Position numbers and translations under genes: made by a program
The notes under the pieces: generated by a model
Told to the model about the DNA's origin: nothing
The model's input: only the letters and a program-made list of their open reading frames with translations
The model's database searches: none
Part shown: positions 16,816 through 25,265 of the stretch, in pieces
Numbering within the stretch: position 1 is the first letter of the stretch
How the letters are laid out: every line of letters starts with the position of its first letter
Source of the DNA: an uncultured Selenomonadales bacterium
Lineage (GTDB): Bacteria; Bacillota; Negativicutes; Acidaminococcales; Acidaminococcaceae
DNA length: 64,000 nt
Direction: 5' to 3'
Assembly: GCA_900315345.1 (NCBI GenBank)
Contig: OMYP01000007.1
Location: forward strand, 62,001 to 126,000

Positions 16816-17889
16816 TTACAGTTCCAGCAGTGCTTTCGCCACCAGGTCACCCATTTCCTGGGTATTAACTTTGGTCATACCTTCCCCGAACAGGTCCGGG
16901 GTGCGGTAGCCGGCTTCATACACTTTGTCAACGGCTGCTTCCACCGCGTCAGCCGCAGCCTGCCGGTCCAGGGAGTAACGGAACAGCATGGCAGCGGAAA
17001 GTATGGTCCCCGTAGGATTGGCAATGCCCATACCCGCAATATCCGGGGCGCTGCCGTGGATAGGTTCATAGAGGCCGGTACCGTCCCCCAGGCTTGCGCT
17101 TGGAAGAAGTCCGATGGATCCGCCTAACACGGAAGCCTCGTCAGAAAGGATATCGCCGAAAATATTATTGGTCAGCACCACGTCGAACTGGCTGGGATTC
17201 AGCACAAGCTGCATGGCACAGTTATCTACGTACAGATGGTTCAGTTCAATTTCCGGATATTCTTTTGCCTGCATCTCTGTAACGATTTTACGCCACATGC
17301 GGGATTCCGCCAGTACATTAGCTTTATCTACAGAAGTTACCTTACCCCGGCGTACTTTTGCCGCTTCAAAGGCCTTCCTTGCAATCCGTTCTACTTCCGG
17401 ACGGGTGTACAGGTCAATATCGGAAGCCGTTTCAACACCATCTACAATAGCCGCTTCGTTATGGGTTCCGAAATAAATGCCGCCGGTCAGCTCACGGACG
17501 ATCAAAAGATCCGTATTCTGTGCCCGTTCCGGTTTCAGCGGGGACAGGTGCGCCGTAAAGCGGCTCACCTTCATAGGACGCAGGTTGCAGTACAGGCCCA
17601 GATCTTTACGGATGCGCAGCAGACCTTTTTCCGGACGGATGGAAGGATCCACGTTGTCCCATTTAGGACCGCCGACTGCACCTAACAGCACTGCATCCGC
17701 GGCCTTGGCAGATTTTTCCGTAACTTCCGGATAGGGATCGTTGTAGGCGTCAATGGCGCAACCGCCCAGTAGCTGATGGTCATATTCCAAAGTAAAACCG
17801 AATTTTTTCGCTGCCGCGTCCATGACTTTCACAGTTGCTTCCACAATTTCCGGGCCGATTCCGTCCCCCGGCAATAACGTAATTTTCAT
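16816..17889 (-). CDS. leuB: 3-isopropylmalate dehydrogenase
   Basis: Third step of leucine synthesis: NAD-dependent oxidation and decarboxylation of 3-isopropylmalate. The 357-residue length is standard. Visible signatures are LLPGDGIGPEIV at the N-terminus, VRELTGGIYFG with the substrate-binding residues, and GSAPDIAGMGIANPTGTIL, the NAD-binding family motif. An AAGGAGAAC ribosome site precedes the ATG. It follows leuD after 159 bp, a gap that contains an ATTATAA-like stretch but no terminator, so it probably belongs to the T-box-controlled leuCDB transcript. leuA is not in the window. Confidence 0.98.
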   Translation of the reverse strand: MKITLLPGDGIGPEIVEATVKVMDAAAKKFGFTLEYDHQLLGGCAIDAYNDPYPEVTEKSAKAADAVLLGAVGGPKWDNVDPSIRPEKGLLRIRKDLGLYCNLRPMKVSRFTAHLSPLKPERAQNTDLLIVRELTGGIYFGTHNEAAIVDGVETASDIDLYTRPEVERIARKAFEAAKVRRGKVTSVDKANVLAESRMWRKIVTEMQAKEYPEIELNHLYVDNCAMQLVLNPSQFDVVLTNNIFGDILSDEASVLGGSIGLLPSASLGDGTGLYEPIHGSAPDIAGMGIANPTGTILSAAMLFRYSLDRQAAADAVEAAVDKVYEAGYRTPDLFGEGMTKVNTQEMGDLVAKALLEL

Positions 17890-18048
17890 AATCGCTGTTC
17901 TCCTTATTTATCAATATGCATTGCTTTTCAGAATTATGGATAAGGCGAAGCCGTTGAAGCTCCGCCCTTTCCTTTTATAATGCTATTTCTCCATATCGCA
18001 TTTGCGCACTGCCGCCAGTCATTACACCGGACAGGCGCCTGAAACAGG

Positions 18049-18528
18049 TCAGCCCTGTTCTTTTACATAATTCACAAGTCCGCCGCAGTCCGCAATTTTC
18101 TGGCAGAATTCCGGCAGGGGTTTCGTTTTGATAACAATATTTTTATTTACAATTTTAATTTCCCCGGTCTTCAGGTCTGCTTCCACCTGATCGCCATTTT
18201 CAATCTTTTCTACCTCAGCGCCGATCTCCAGCAGCGGCAGACCGATGTTAATGGCATTGCGATAGAAGATACGGGCAAAACTGTCTGCGATAATGCATTT
18301 TACGCCTTTCACTTTCAGCACCACCGGTGCATGTTCACGGGAGGAACCGCAGCCGAAATTTTTACCGGCAACGATGATCTCACCCTGCTTCACATTGGGG
18401 GCAAAGGTAGTATCAATATCTTCCATGGCATGTTCTGCCAGTTCGTTAAAGTCAGAAATATTCAAATACCGGGCCGGAATAATTACATCCGTATCGATAT
18501 GATCCCCGTAACGCCAGATCCTGCTCAT
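18049..18528 (-). CDS. leuD: 3-isopropylmalate dehydratase, small subunit
   Basis: Small subunit of isopropylmalate isomerase, second step of leucine synthesis. Its 159 residues match the short LeuD type found in Firmicutes and archaea. The swivel-domain motif [11 protein letters not shown] is intact. Its ATG overlaps the leuC stop (ATGA), and GAGGAGG lies inside the end of leuC, so the subunits are translationally coupled. LeuC and LeuD form the active heterodimer. Confidence 0.97.
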   Translation of the reverse strand: MSRIWRYGDHIDTDVIIPARYLNISDFNELAEHAMEDIDTTFAPNVKQGEIIVAGKNFGCGSSREHAPVVLKVKGVKCIIADSFARIFYRNAINIGLPLLEIGAEVEKIENGDQVEADLKTGEIKIVNKNIVIKTKPLPEFCQKIADCGGLVNYVKEQG

Positions 18529-19787
18529 CCTAAAACCTCCTCTGCCGAAGCGATATAGCCTTTTACCGCGCTGGCCGCCGCCGTGTAGGGGCTGGCCAGA
18601 TATACTTCACTGTCAACGTGTCCCATACGGCCGCGGAAATTGCGGTTCGTTGTGGAAACGCACCGTTCGCCTGCAGCCAGGATACCCATATAGCCTCCCA
18701 GGCAGGGTCCGCAGGTAGGTGTGGAAACAGCGGCGCCGGCATTGATGAAAATATCCACATAGCCTAACCGGATTGCTTCCTGATAAACCTCCTGGGTCGC
18801 CGGTATAATGATGCACCGTACATTATCGTTCACTTTATGGTTTTTCAGCACTTCCGCCGCCTGGGCAATATCTTCCAGCCGGCCGTTGGTGCAGGAACCG
18901 ACCACCACTTGGTCGATTTTGATGTGATGGGACTCGCTGACCGGATGGGTATTTTCCGGAAGATGCGGATAGGAAACCACCGGCACCAGCTTGGACAGGT
19001 CAATCTGTACCGTCTGTACATATTCCGCATCCGGATCCGGTTCTACCGCTGTCCAGGGGCGGGTCACCCGGCCTTCCAGGAATGCTTTCGTCTTTTCATC
19101 CACGGGGAAGATACCATTCTTTCCGCCGGCTTCAATGGCCATGTTGCAGATGGTGAAGCGGTCGGACATATCTAATTCGGCAACTCCGGGACCCGTGAAT
19201 TCAAGGCTCTGGTAGCGGGCTCCGTCCACGCCGATCATTCCGATCAGGGTGAGGATCAGGTCTTTGCCTTTAACATATTTGGGCATCTTGCCGGTGAGTT
19301 CCACCTTGATGGCAGCCGGTACCTTGAACCAGGTAGTTCCGCTGGCCATGGCGCAGCCGATATCCGTCTGGCCCATACCGGTAGACAGGGCGTTCAGCGC
19401 TCCATAGGTACAGGTATGGGAATCCGCCCCGATGATGATTTCACCGGGAGCAACCAGGCCTTTGTCCGGCAGCAGGGCGTGCTCAATGCCCATGCGACCC
19501 ACTTCAAAATAATTGGTAATATTATGCTTTCTTGCAAAATCCCGCATCTGTTTGCACAGGGTAGCGGATTTAATATCCTTGCAGGGAGAAAAATGATCCG
19601 GCACCAGCGCGATTTTATCTTTGTCAAAAACCGGACGCCCAATCTTTTCAAACTCATTGATGGCCGGCGGTCCTGTAATATCGTTCGCCAGTATCAGGTC
19701 CACCTGGGAAACCAGCAGGTCGCCGGCTTCCACAAAGTCCCGGCCTACATGCATGGCCAGGATTTTCTGTGTCATTGTCATGCCCAT
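18525..19787 (-). CDS. leuC: 3-isopropylmalate dehydratase, large subunit
   Basis: Fe-S catalytic subunit of isopropylmalate isomerase. The 420-residue length fits the shorter LeuC/HacA-type subgroup. The three cluster cysteines are in VVGSCTNGR and TCGPCLGG, and [13 protein letters not shown] is conserved. GGAGGA lies seven bases before the ATG at 19787. First gene after the leucine T-box; overlaps leuD by four bases. Confidence 0.97.
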   Translation of the reverse strand: MGMTMTQKILAMHVGRDFVEAGDLLVSQVDLILANDITGPPAINEFEKIGRPVFDKDKIALVPDHFSPCKDIKSATLCKQMRDFARKHNITNYFEVGRMGIEHALLPDKGLVAPGEIIIGADSHTCTYGALNALSTGMGQTDIGCAMASGTTWFKVPAAIKVELTGKMPKYVKGKDLILTLIGMIGVDGARYQSLEFTGPGVAELDMSDRFTICNMAIEAGGKNGIFPVDEKTKAFLEGRVTRPWTAVEPDPDAEYVQTVQIDLSKLVPVVSYPHLPENTHPVSESHHIKIDQVVVGSCTNGRLEDIAQAAEVLKNHKVNDNVRCIIIPATQEVYQEAIRLGYVDIFINAGAAVSTPTCGPCLGGYMGILAAGERCVSTTNRNFRGRMGHVDSEVYLASPYTAAASAVKGYIASAEEVLG

Positions 19788-19832
19788 AAGAAATTCCTCC
19801 TCATTATAAAAAAATTTAACAATTCAATAAAC

Positions 19833-20075
19833 AAAAAACGCCCTTGCCTGCTTTGCAGACAGGGGCGAATTAATTCGCGGTACCACCCTGATTTGTCACT
19901 CATTGGGTTCCGGCTTTTTGCAGCCGGGCGATTAACGCACGCTGACGGCGCCTGCTACTTTATTCACAGGCACAGCTCCCGGATGAGATGGTCTTTAGCC
20001 GGGAAAAGCTCGCACCAGCCGCTTTTTCTCTGAACGCCTTCCAAAAACCAATTTCCGTTCTTCGCATTTAACACA
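19833..20075 (-). promoter_or_regulatory. T-box riboswitch controlling leuCDB
   Basis: The conserved T-box core AGGGTGGTACCGCG is at 19876-19889 on the minus strand. A terminator stem (19839-19867) with TTTTTTG (19833-19838) follows. Upstream are a long stem I with a GGTGCGAG stretch and a CTC triplet at 19985-19987 that could be the leucine specifier. Uncharged tRNA-Leu would stabilise the antiterminator. Specifier choice is by position and context and has not been folded. Confidence 0.92.
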
Positions 20076-20099
20076 AGATTCATATTAATGTACTATTTC

Positions 20100-20128
20100 A
20101 TTATCCTAAAAATGTAATAATAAGTCAA
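20100..20128 (-). promoter_or_regulatory. Promoter of the leuCDB T-box transcript
   Basis: TTGACT at 20123-20128 and GATAAT at 20100-20105 with exact 17-bp spacing, just upstream of the T-box. Confidence 0.8.
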
Positions 20129-20148
20129 GGTTTTTTTAACAACACCGT

Positions 20149-21537
20149 CTAAATCAGCACATATTTTGCGATGAAGATAATGGCCAGTATGTACAACAGC
20201 GGACTAACACGGCTGGCATGGCCGGTCATCGTATTCACGATCGCGTACGAAATGATACCGAAGGAAATCCCTTCGGATATGCTGTACGCAAAGGGCATGG
20301 CGATGATGCACATGTAAGCAGGAATGGCTTCCGGCAGGTTGCCGAAGTCAATCTGGCTGATAGAGGATACCATCAGGAACCCAACCATGACCAGGGCAGG
20401 AGCCGTAGCAAACGCAGGAATCGCCATAAAGAACGGAGCCAGGAAGAGGGAAAGGAAGAACAGTACCGCCGTCGTAACAGCGGTCAGGCCGGTTCGTCCG
20501 CCTTCACTGACGCCGGAAGCAGATTCCACGAAAGTGGTTACCGTACTGGTTCCCATCAGGGCCCCTGCCACTGTTCCTATAGAGTCTGCCATCAGGGCGC
20601 CTTTGATGCGGGGCAGGGTTCCGTCCTTTTCCAGCATATTGGCTTTGGAGGCAACCCCCATCAGTGTACCCAGTGTATCAAAAAAGTCCACAAACAGGAA
20701 CGACATTACAATAACAGCAAAATCTACAGATGCGACCTTGCTGAAATCCAGTTTCAGGAAAATAGGCGACGGATCAGCGGGAAGGAAGGATGCCATGCCC
20801 GCTGAAAAGTCCGGCAATACGCTGAAGGCGCCGACTTTCGGATCAGGGATATACAGTCCTGTGATTTCACAGATGACGCCCATAATCCAGGTAAATAAAA
20901 TGCCCCACAAAATACCGCCCTTCACATCCCGGGCCACCATGATACCGGTTACGATAATACCGATAATTGCCAAAACGACCGTGATGCCCACCGTATGGAA
21001 CGAGCCGCCCAGCACGGACTGCTTAAAGTTAAAAAGAGCAATCTTGGTTGCCGGATTTCCCACAATGATCTGGGCGTTGAACAGGCCGATCAGCGCAATA
21101 AACAGGCCAATGCCTACAGAAACCGCCCGTTTCAGGCTTAAAGGGATTACATTAAACACCGCCTGGCGGATGTTCGTCAGGGACATCAGGATAAACAAAA
21201 GCCCTTCTACGCAAACTGCCGCCAGGGCCATTTCCCAGGAATATCCCATCTGCTTGACCACAGTAAAGGCAAAAAAAGCATTCAGCCCCATACCTGCAGA
21301 CAGGGCAAAAGGATAGTTGGCAAAGGCCGCCATCAGCAGCGTGGCAAAACATGAAGCCAGCGCAGTCACTGTCAGCACGGCCCCCTTATCCATACCGGTC
21401 ACACTCAAGATTGACGGGTTGACAGCCAGAATATAAGCCATGGTCATAAAGGTAGTTATACCTGCCATGATTTCTGTTTTTACCGTGGTGCCGTTCTCCC
21501 GAAGGTGAAATAGTTTTTCCAATGCACCGTCCTGCAT
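20149..21537 (-). CDS. NCS2-family purine permease (AzgA/PbuG type)
   Basis: A 462-residue inner-membrane protein with 12-14 hydrophobic helices. The N-terminus (VKTEIMAGITTFMTMAYILA) and MGTSTVTTFVESASGVSEGG are hallmarks of the AzgA/PbuG/GhxP branch, which imports hypoxanthine, guanine or adenine with protons. GGAGG precedes the ATG at 21537. A perfect -10 box (TATAAT) lies at 21603-21608 with no good -35. No purine riboswitch is visible in the 130-bp leader. Downstream it faces the leu promoter region. Confidence 0.92.
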   Translation of the reverse strand: MQDGALEKLFHLRENGTTVKTEIMAGITTFMTMAYILAVNPSILSVTGMDKGAVLTVTALASCFATLLMAAFANYPFALSAGMGLNAFFAFTVVKQMGYSWEMALAAVCVEGLLFILMSLTNIRQAVFNVIPLSLKRAVSVGIGLFIALIGLFNAQIIVGNPATKIALFNFKQSVLGGSFHTVGITVVLAIIGIIVTGIMVARDVKGGILWGILFTWIMGVICEITGLYIPDPKVGAFSVLPDFSAGMASFLPADPSPIFLKLDFSKVASVDFAVIVMSFLFVDFFDTLGTLMGVASKANMLEKDGTLPRIKGALMADSIGTVAGALMGTSTVTTFVESASGVSEGGRTGLTAVTTAVLFFLSLFLAPFFMAIPAFATAPALVMVGFLMVSSISQIDFGNLPEAIPAYMCIIAMPFAYSISEGISFGIISYAIVNTMTGHASRVSPLLYILAIIFIAKYVLI

Positions 21538-21668
21538 GATTACCTCCGTTTCCCAGGCCGGCTTCTGTTTTTTGTATCTGACAGATACGATGCCTGGTCC
21601 AAATTATAGTACTGTATCTTTATATTCGGAGTATAACCGCCTCATACCCGGTACTCCGTTACAAAACG

Positions 21669-22157
21669 TTATTCCTTCAAAAGCAGTTCCACAAAAACAG
21701 AACGGCTGATGACTCCCAGAAGATGTCCTTCTTCTGCCACAAAAACGCGCTTTACCTTATCGTCAAGCATTATCTGGCCAACGCTTTCAATGGTATCATC
21801 AGGCCTTACGCAAATAGCGGGAGCCGTCATGGCGTCCTCAGCCGTTTTCGCATTCCAGCGGGTCAGAGCCTTGCGGTATTCCAGGATTTTATCGCTTGGC
21901 GCAAGGGCCGCATGGTACAGAAAGGTCATGATTCCCGGTTCATGGGGCCTGACGACCTTATTGATCAAATCATTTTCACTTACCACGCCCACGATTTCAT
22001 TGTACTTGGTAACCACGGGAATGGCAGAAATTTTATTGTCAATCATGAGACGGGCGACTTCCTTTACCGGCGTCTCCGGCAGCACGGAAATAATTTCGGT
22101 CGTCATTACTTCTTTAGCCAAAACGTTCCCGTTTGCATTCACCGCATTTGCATCCAT
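21669..22157 (-). CDS. CBS-domain pair protein
   Basis: A 162-residue cytosolic protein made almost only of two CBS domains: about residues 12-75 (VMTTEIISVLPETPVKEVAR) and about 105-160 (DAMTAPAICVRPDDTIESVG). Paired CBS domains bind adenine nucleotides or S-adenosyl compounds and act as energy sensors for partner proteins. No effector domain is attached. It lies upstream of the purine permease and downstream of codBA, which is consistent with nucleotide sensing, but a direct link is only an inference. GGAGG precedes the ATG. Promoter: TTCACA (22249-22254) and TATAAT (22226-22231), spacing 17. Confidence 0.88.
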   Translation of the reverse strand: MDANAVNANGNVLAKEVMTTEIISVLPETPVKEVARLMIDNKISAIPVVTKYNEIVGVVSENDLINKVVRPHEPGIMTFLYHAALAPSDKILEYRKALTRWNAKTAEDAMTAPAICVRPDDTIESVGQIMLDDKVKRVFVAEEGHLLGVISRSVFVELLLKE

Positions 22158-22225
22158 AAAAACCCCTCCTTCAGATTCAGGACATAGAACAGAAAAACAA
22201 ATAAATAGTAAACAAATTGTAGTAT

Positions 22226-22254
22226 ATTATACCATTTTATAAAATTCCTGTGAA
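22226..22254 (-). promoter_or_regulatory. Promoter of the CBS-domain gene
   Basis: TTCACA at 22249-22254, 17-bp spacer, perfect TATAAT at 22226-22231. Starts ten bases from the end of repeat A copy 3. Confidence 0.7.
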
Positions 22255-22263
22255 CTGTATTTT

Positions 22264-22428
22264 TAGGGAAACGCTGATTAAATGAGTTTGTGCGATCGCC
22301 GAGGCATTTTTGCGAATGGCAAGAAAGTGGTTCGAAGGCGCAGCGTAAGCAGGGATCCGCAAGTTTACATGCGTGCGCATCGCTTATAAAGAGTAAGCGT
22401 GCAGACGAATTAATCAGCAATTCCTTAG
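22264..22428. repeat. Family A inverted-repeat element, copy 3 (longest)
   Basis: About 165 bp with ends TAGGGAAACGCTGATTAA (22264-22281) and the near-complement TTAATCAGCAATTCCTTA (22410-22427). Internal to the right end is AGAGTAAGCGTGCAGACGAA, shared with copies 1 and 2 and, in part, with copy 4. The interior (22290-22390) holds further small palindromes and no reading frame of note. It fills most of the 343-bp gap between codA and the CBS gene. Confidence 0.8.
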
Positions 22429-22500
22429 ATTATAAAGACAACGAAGACAATGATTTTTGTGCAAATTTGGATATATTTACTAATCATCGCAATAACTCGT

Positions 22501-23730
22501 TCATTGCAATGCATTTATCCGGTTTCCATTTCTATACGAAAGAAGTACAGGCGAATTACAATTCAGCGCCTCGTAATAATTTTTTGCATCCAACACAATA
22601 AAATTGGCCGGTTTTCCGGGTTCAAGACCATAATGGTCAGACACGTGCAGCGTTCTTGCGGCATTCGTTGTAATGAAACGGTAACTGTCCATGATATCCC
22701 GATATCCCATCATCTGGCACACATGCAGTCCCATGAACACCACATCCCGCAAATTACCGTTCCCCATCGGATACCAGGGATCGCAGATATCATCGTGTCC
22801 GAAGGAAACGTTGATGCCTTCTGACAACAGTTCTTTTACGCGGGTTACCCCCCTGCGTTTCGGATACGAGTCCGCCCTTCCCTGCAAATGCGTATTCACC
22901 AACGGATTCGCCACAAAGTTGATACGGCTCATTTTCAGCAACCGCATCAGCCTCAGCACATAGGCATTATTATACGAATGCATGGCTGTGGTATGGCTGG
23001 CCGTAACGCGGTCATACAGCTCCAGCTCCAACGCGCGGGCAGCCAGCGTTTCCAGTCCGCGCGAGGCTTCGTCGTCAATTTCATCACAGTGCACATCCAC
23101 AAGAAGCTTATGCTCTGCAGCCAGCTGTAAGGCAAAATTCAGGGATTCCACGCTGTATTCCCGGGTAAATTCAAAGTGCGGAATGGCGCCCACCGCATCT
23201 GCCCCCATGCGCACTGCGTCCTGCATCAGCCGCCTGCCGTCGGGATAACTGAGGATGCCCTCCTGAGGAAATGCAACTATCTGGATTTCCATAAAGTCTT
23301 TCAGTTCTTCCCTGAGTTCCAGCATGGTTTCCAAAGCCAGCAGCGAAGGGTCGGTCACATCAACATGGGTACGGATATACTGGACGCCATGAGCCGCGTA
23401 CATGCGGACTGCCCGGACGACCCGCTCCCGTATATCGGCTTTATTCAGCTTACTCTTCCGTTTAGCCCAGCATTCAATACCTTCAAACAATGTCCCGGAC
23501 TGGTTCCAGACCGGTTCGCCCGCAGTCAGGCAGGTATCTAGATGGACATGGGATTCGATGAACGGTGGGAGAACCAGCCTGCCCTCCAGGTCTGTCACGG
23601 TTTCGCCCTGTTCAGGCAAAAGCTTAGTCCCGATTTCCAAAAACAAGCCGTTTTTGATCCGGATATCCTGTAATGTTGTTTTGTTTTCAATACACGCATT
23701 TGTGAATAGCATGGCACTCTCCTGTTTCAT
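22501..23730 (-). CDS. codA: Cytosine deaminase
   Basis: Hydrolyses cytosine to uracil and ammonia. The amidohydrolase metal site is intact: HVHLD near the N-terminus, VDVHCDEIDD, TASHTTAMHSY and the FGHDD aspartate. The conserved stretches QIVAFPQEGILSYP and ANPLVNTHLQGR are close to the well-studied enterobacterial enzyme. ATG at 23730 is placed after GAGGTG, which overlaps the codB stop; a second in-frame ATG at 23712 also has a fair ribosome site. It is translationally linked to codB, forming a cytosine uptake and use unit. Confidence 0.96.
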   Translation of the reverse strand: MKQESAMLFTNACIENKTTLQDIRIKNGLFLEIGTKLLPEQGETVTDLEGRLVLPPFIESHVHLDTCLTAGEPVWNQSGTLFEGIECWAKRKSKLNKADIRERVVRAVRMYAAHGVQYIRTHVDVTDPSLLALETMLELREELKDFMEIQIVAFPQEGILSYPDGRRLMQDAVRMGADAVGAIPHFEFTREYSVESLNFALQLAAEHKLLVDVHCDEIDDEASRGLETLAARALELELYDRVTASHTTAMHSYNNAYVLRLMRLLKMSRINFVANPLVNTHLQGRADSYPKRRGVTRVKELLSEGINVSFGHDDICDPWYPMGNGNLRDVVFMGLHVCQMMGYRDIMDSYRFITTNAARTLHVSDHYGLEPGKPANFIVLDAKNYYEALNCNSPVLLSYRNGNRINALQ

Positions 23731-23739
23731 CAAATCACC

Positions 23740-24969
23740 TCAACGGCCTGTTGCTTTATCATAAACCAGATAGCAGATACAGCCTGTGAGCATAGCATTG
23801 ATACTGGCAATACCGGCATGGATAAAATTACCGGCCAGCGCGCCGGCAACGACACCTGCCACTGCGCCCCAGTGAACGCCCGAGGCCGCTTCCGCCCCTG
23901 CTTCGTAATGCTGCGGGTGCCCGAAATAATCAAAGATGATGATGGCGCCTATCGGCGGCAACGTTGCATTTAAAAAGCTGAGCCAGCTCACAAAGTTATT
24001 GTACAAATAGACAGAAGCCACTGTGCCGATCACGCCGCTTACAATTACCAAGGGGCGTTTGCGGATCCCGGTAATATTGGAAAGGCTGAGGCCGCCACTG
24101 TACAGGGCATTGTCATTCGTTGTCCAGATGTTAGCTCCCAGCACCACAAGGGCTGGCAACAGAAGCCCCTGGGCCATCATCACATAAAAAATATCGTCTT
24201 TCCCGGTAAAGGCTCCGCCGACTGCGCCGAAAGCAAACATCAGCGAGTTGCCTATCAGGAACGCAACGACCGTGGTGAACACGGCAGTTTTTCTATTTGG
24301 GGCAAAACGGGTAAAATTAGGCGTTGTCGTTCCGCCGCTGACAAAAGAACCCACCACCATCCCGATGGCGTTAAAGACAGTAATGTTGCCGACACTTCTG
24401 GCAAAAACTGCCGCAAGGCCGCCGCCTTCATGGGTTGCCGTGACCATTGAATAAATTCCCAGAATGAGGATCAGTGGAACAGATATATAACTGACAATTT
24501 CCATGCCCCGGATGCCAAAGTAAGCGGATGCAGTCATGCAGAAACCACCGGCAATAATCAGCAGCAACGGGTTTACATGGAGCGCTTCCGCGGCAGGAAA
24601 CGCGAACATGGCAACCCCCACGCCGAACCAGCCGATCTGTGTAAGGCTGATCAGTAGGGACGGAAGGCGGGAACCGGACACGCCAAAGGAACGCCGGGCC
24701 AGCAAGTCAAACGAAAGCCCGGTGCCGCAACCGATATATCCTAAAACACCGGTATAAACCGCAAGAATGATTCCGCCGGCTATGACGGAAAAGATAAATT
24801 CAGAAAGATCCAGCCCGTTGCCCATGGTAGCGCCTACCGACATGCTGGCAGAAAAAAAAGTGAAACCCAGCATGATAAAAAACATGGACCAGAAATTCTT
24901 TCTGGCATACAGCGGAACGGATTCAAAGCTGTAATCTTTGTCTGTATGTGGCTGCTTATCGGACGACAT
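23740..24969 (-). CDS. codB: Cytosine permease (NCS1 family)
   Basis: A 409-residue inner-membrane transporter with about 12 helices of the NCS1 family. The N-terminal SFESVPLYARKNFWSMFFIM, GCGTGLSFDLLARRSFG, and the GGTTTPNFTRFAPN loop are typical of CodB. It imports cytosine for the downstream deaminase. The ATG at 24969 follows GGGGAGG; the open frame extends 15 codons further up but without a ribosome site. A TATAAT box at 25050-25055 is probably its -10 element. Ten bases separate it from codA. Confidence 0.95.
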   Translation of the reverse strand: MSSDKQPHTDKDYSFESVPLYARKNFWSMFFIMLGFTFFSASMSVGATMGNGLDLSEFIFSVIAGGIILAVYTGVLGYIGCGTGLSFDLLARRSFGVSGSRLPSLLISLTQIGWFGVGVAMFAFPAAEALHVNPLLLIIAGGFCMTASAYFGIRGMEIVSYISVPLILILGIYSMVTATHEGGGLAAVFARSVGNITVFNAIGMVVGSFVSGGTTTPNFTRFAPNRKTAVFTTVVAFLIGNSLMFAFGAVGGAFTGKDDIFYVMMAQGLLLPALVVLGANIWTTNDNALYSGGLSLSNITGIRKRPLVIVSGVIGTVASVYLYNNFVSWLSFLNATLPPIGAIIIFDYFGHPQHYEAGAEAASGVHWGAVAGVVAGALAGNFIHAGIASINAMLTGCICYLVYDKATGR

Positions 24970-25100
24970 GGCAAACCTCCCCTCATACCTTCCTGTTTGT
25001 CTCATAATCTGCAAGTCTTGTTTCTTTCATTTTTTGCTAACCTGCATCCATTATAACAAACCCTCTGTAAAAAAATCTACGACCATAGGAAAATCTTGAT

Positions 25101-25154
25101 TTAAGGAAACACTGATTAACAAACGTGCAGACGAATTAATCAGTGTTTCCTTAA
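25101..25154. repeat. Family A inverted-repeat element, copy 4 (minimal, perfect arms)
   Basis: Perfect 19-bp inverted repeat: TTAAGGAAACACTGATTAA at 25101-25119 and its exact complement at 25136-25154, around 16 bases that match the right inner end of copy 3 (ACGTGCAGACGAA). It lies between the serA terminator and the codB promoter. Confidence 0.9.
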
Positions 25155-25211
25155 GTTTAATTATTAGGCTGTCTCTGTTTTGTTAAGAACCGCACGCTAA
25201 ACCCGTGTTGC

Positions 25212-25241
25212 AAAAAAGAAGCGCAGATTTCTCTGCGCTTC
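25212..25241 (-). terminator. Terminator after serA
   Basis: Perfect 10-bp stem (GAAGCGCAGA and complement, 4-base loop) at 25218-25241, followed on the minus strand by TTTTTTG. Confidence 0.92.
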
Positions 25242-25265
25242 CCCGTAAACCTACTAAAATTTTAA

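Noticed and set aside
17890-18048. Internal promoter or small gene between leuD and leuB
   Set aside because: An ATTATAA-like stretch and a 14-codon frame exist, but there is no matching -35, ribosome site or terminator to support either.
20324-21316. 330-codon + strand frame opposite the purine permease
   Set aside because: Low-complexity Ser/Thr/Ile/Arg composition from reading antisense to membrane helices; no start signals.
21538-21668. Purine riboswitch before the NCS2 permease
   Set aside because: The conserved loop sequences and three-stem layout are not present; only a short GTATCTG/CAGATAC palindrome is seen.
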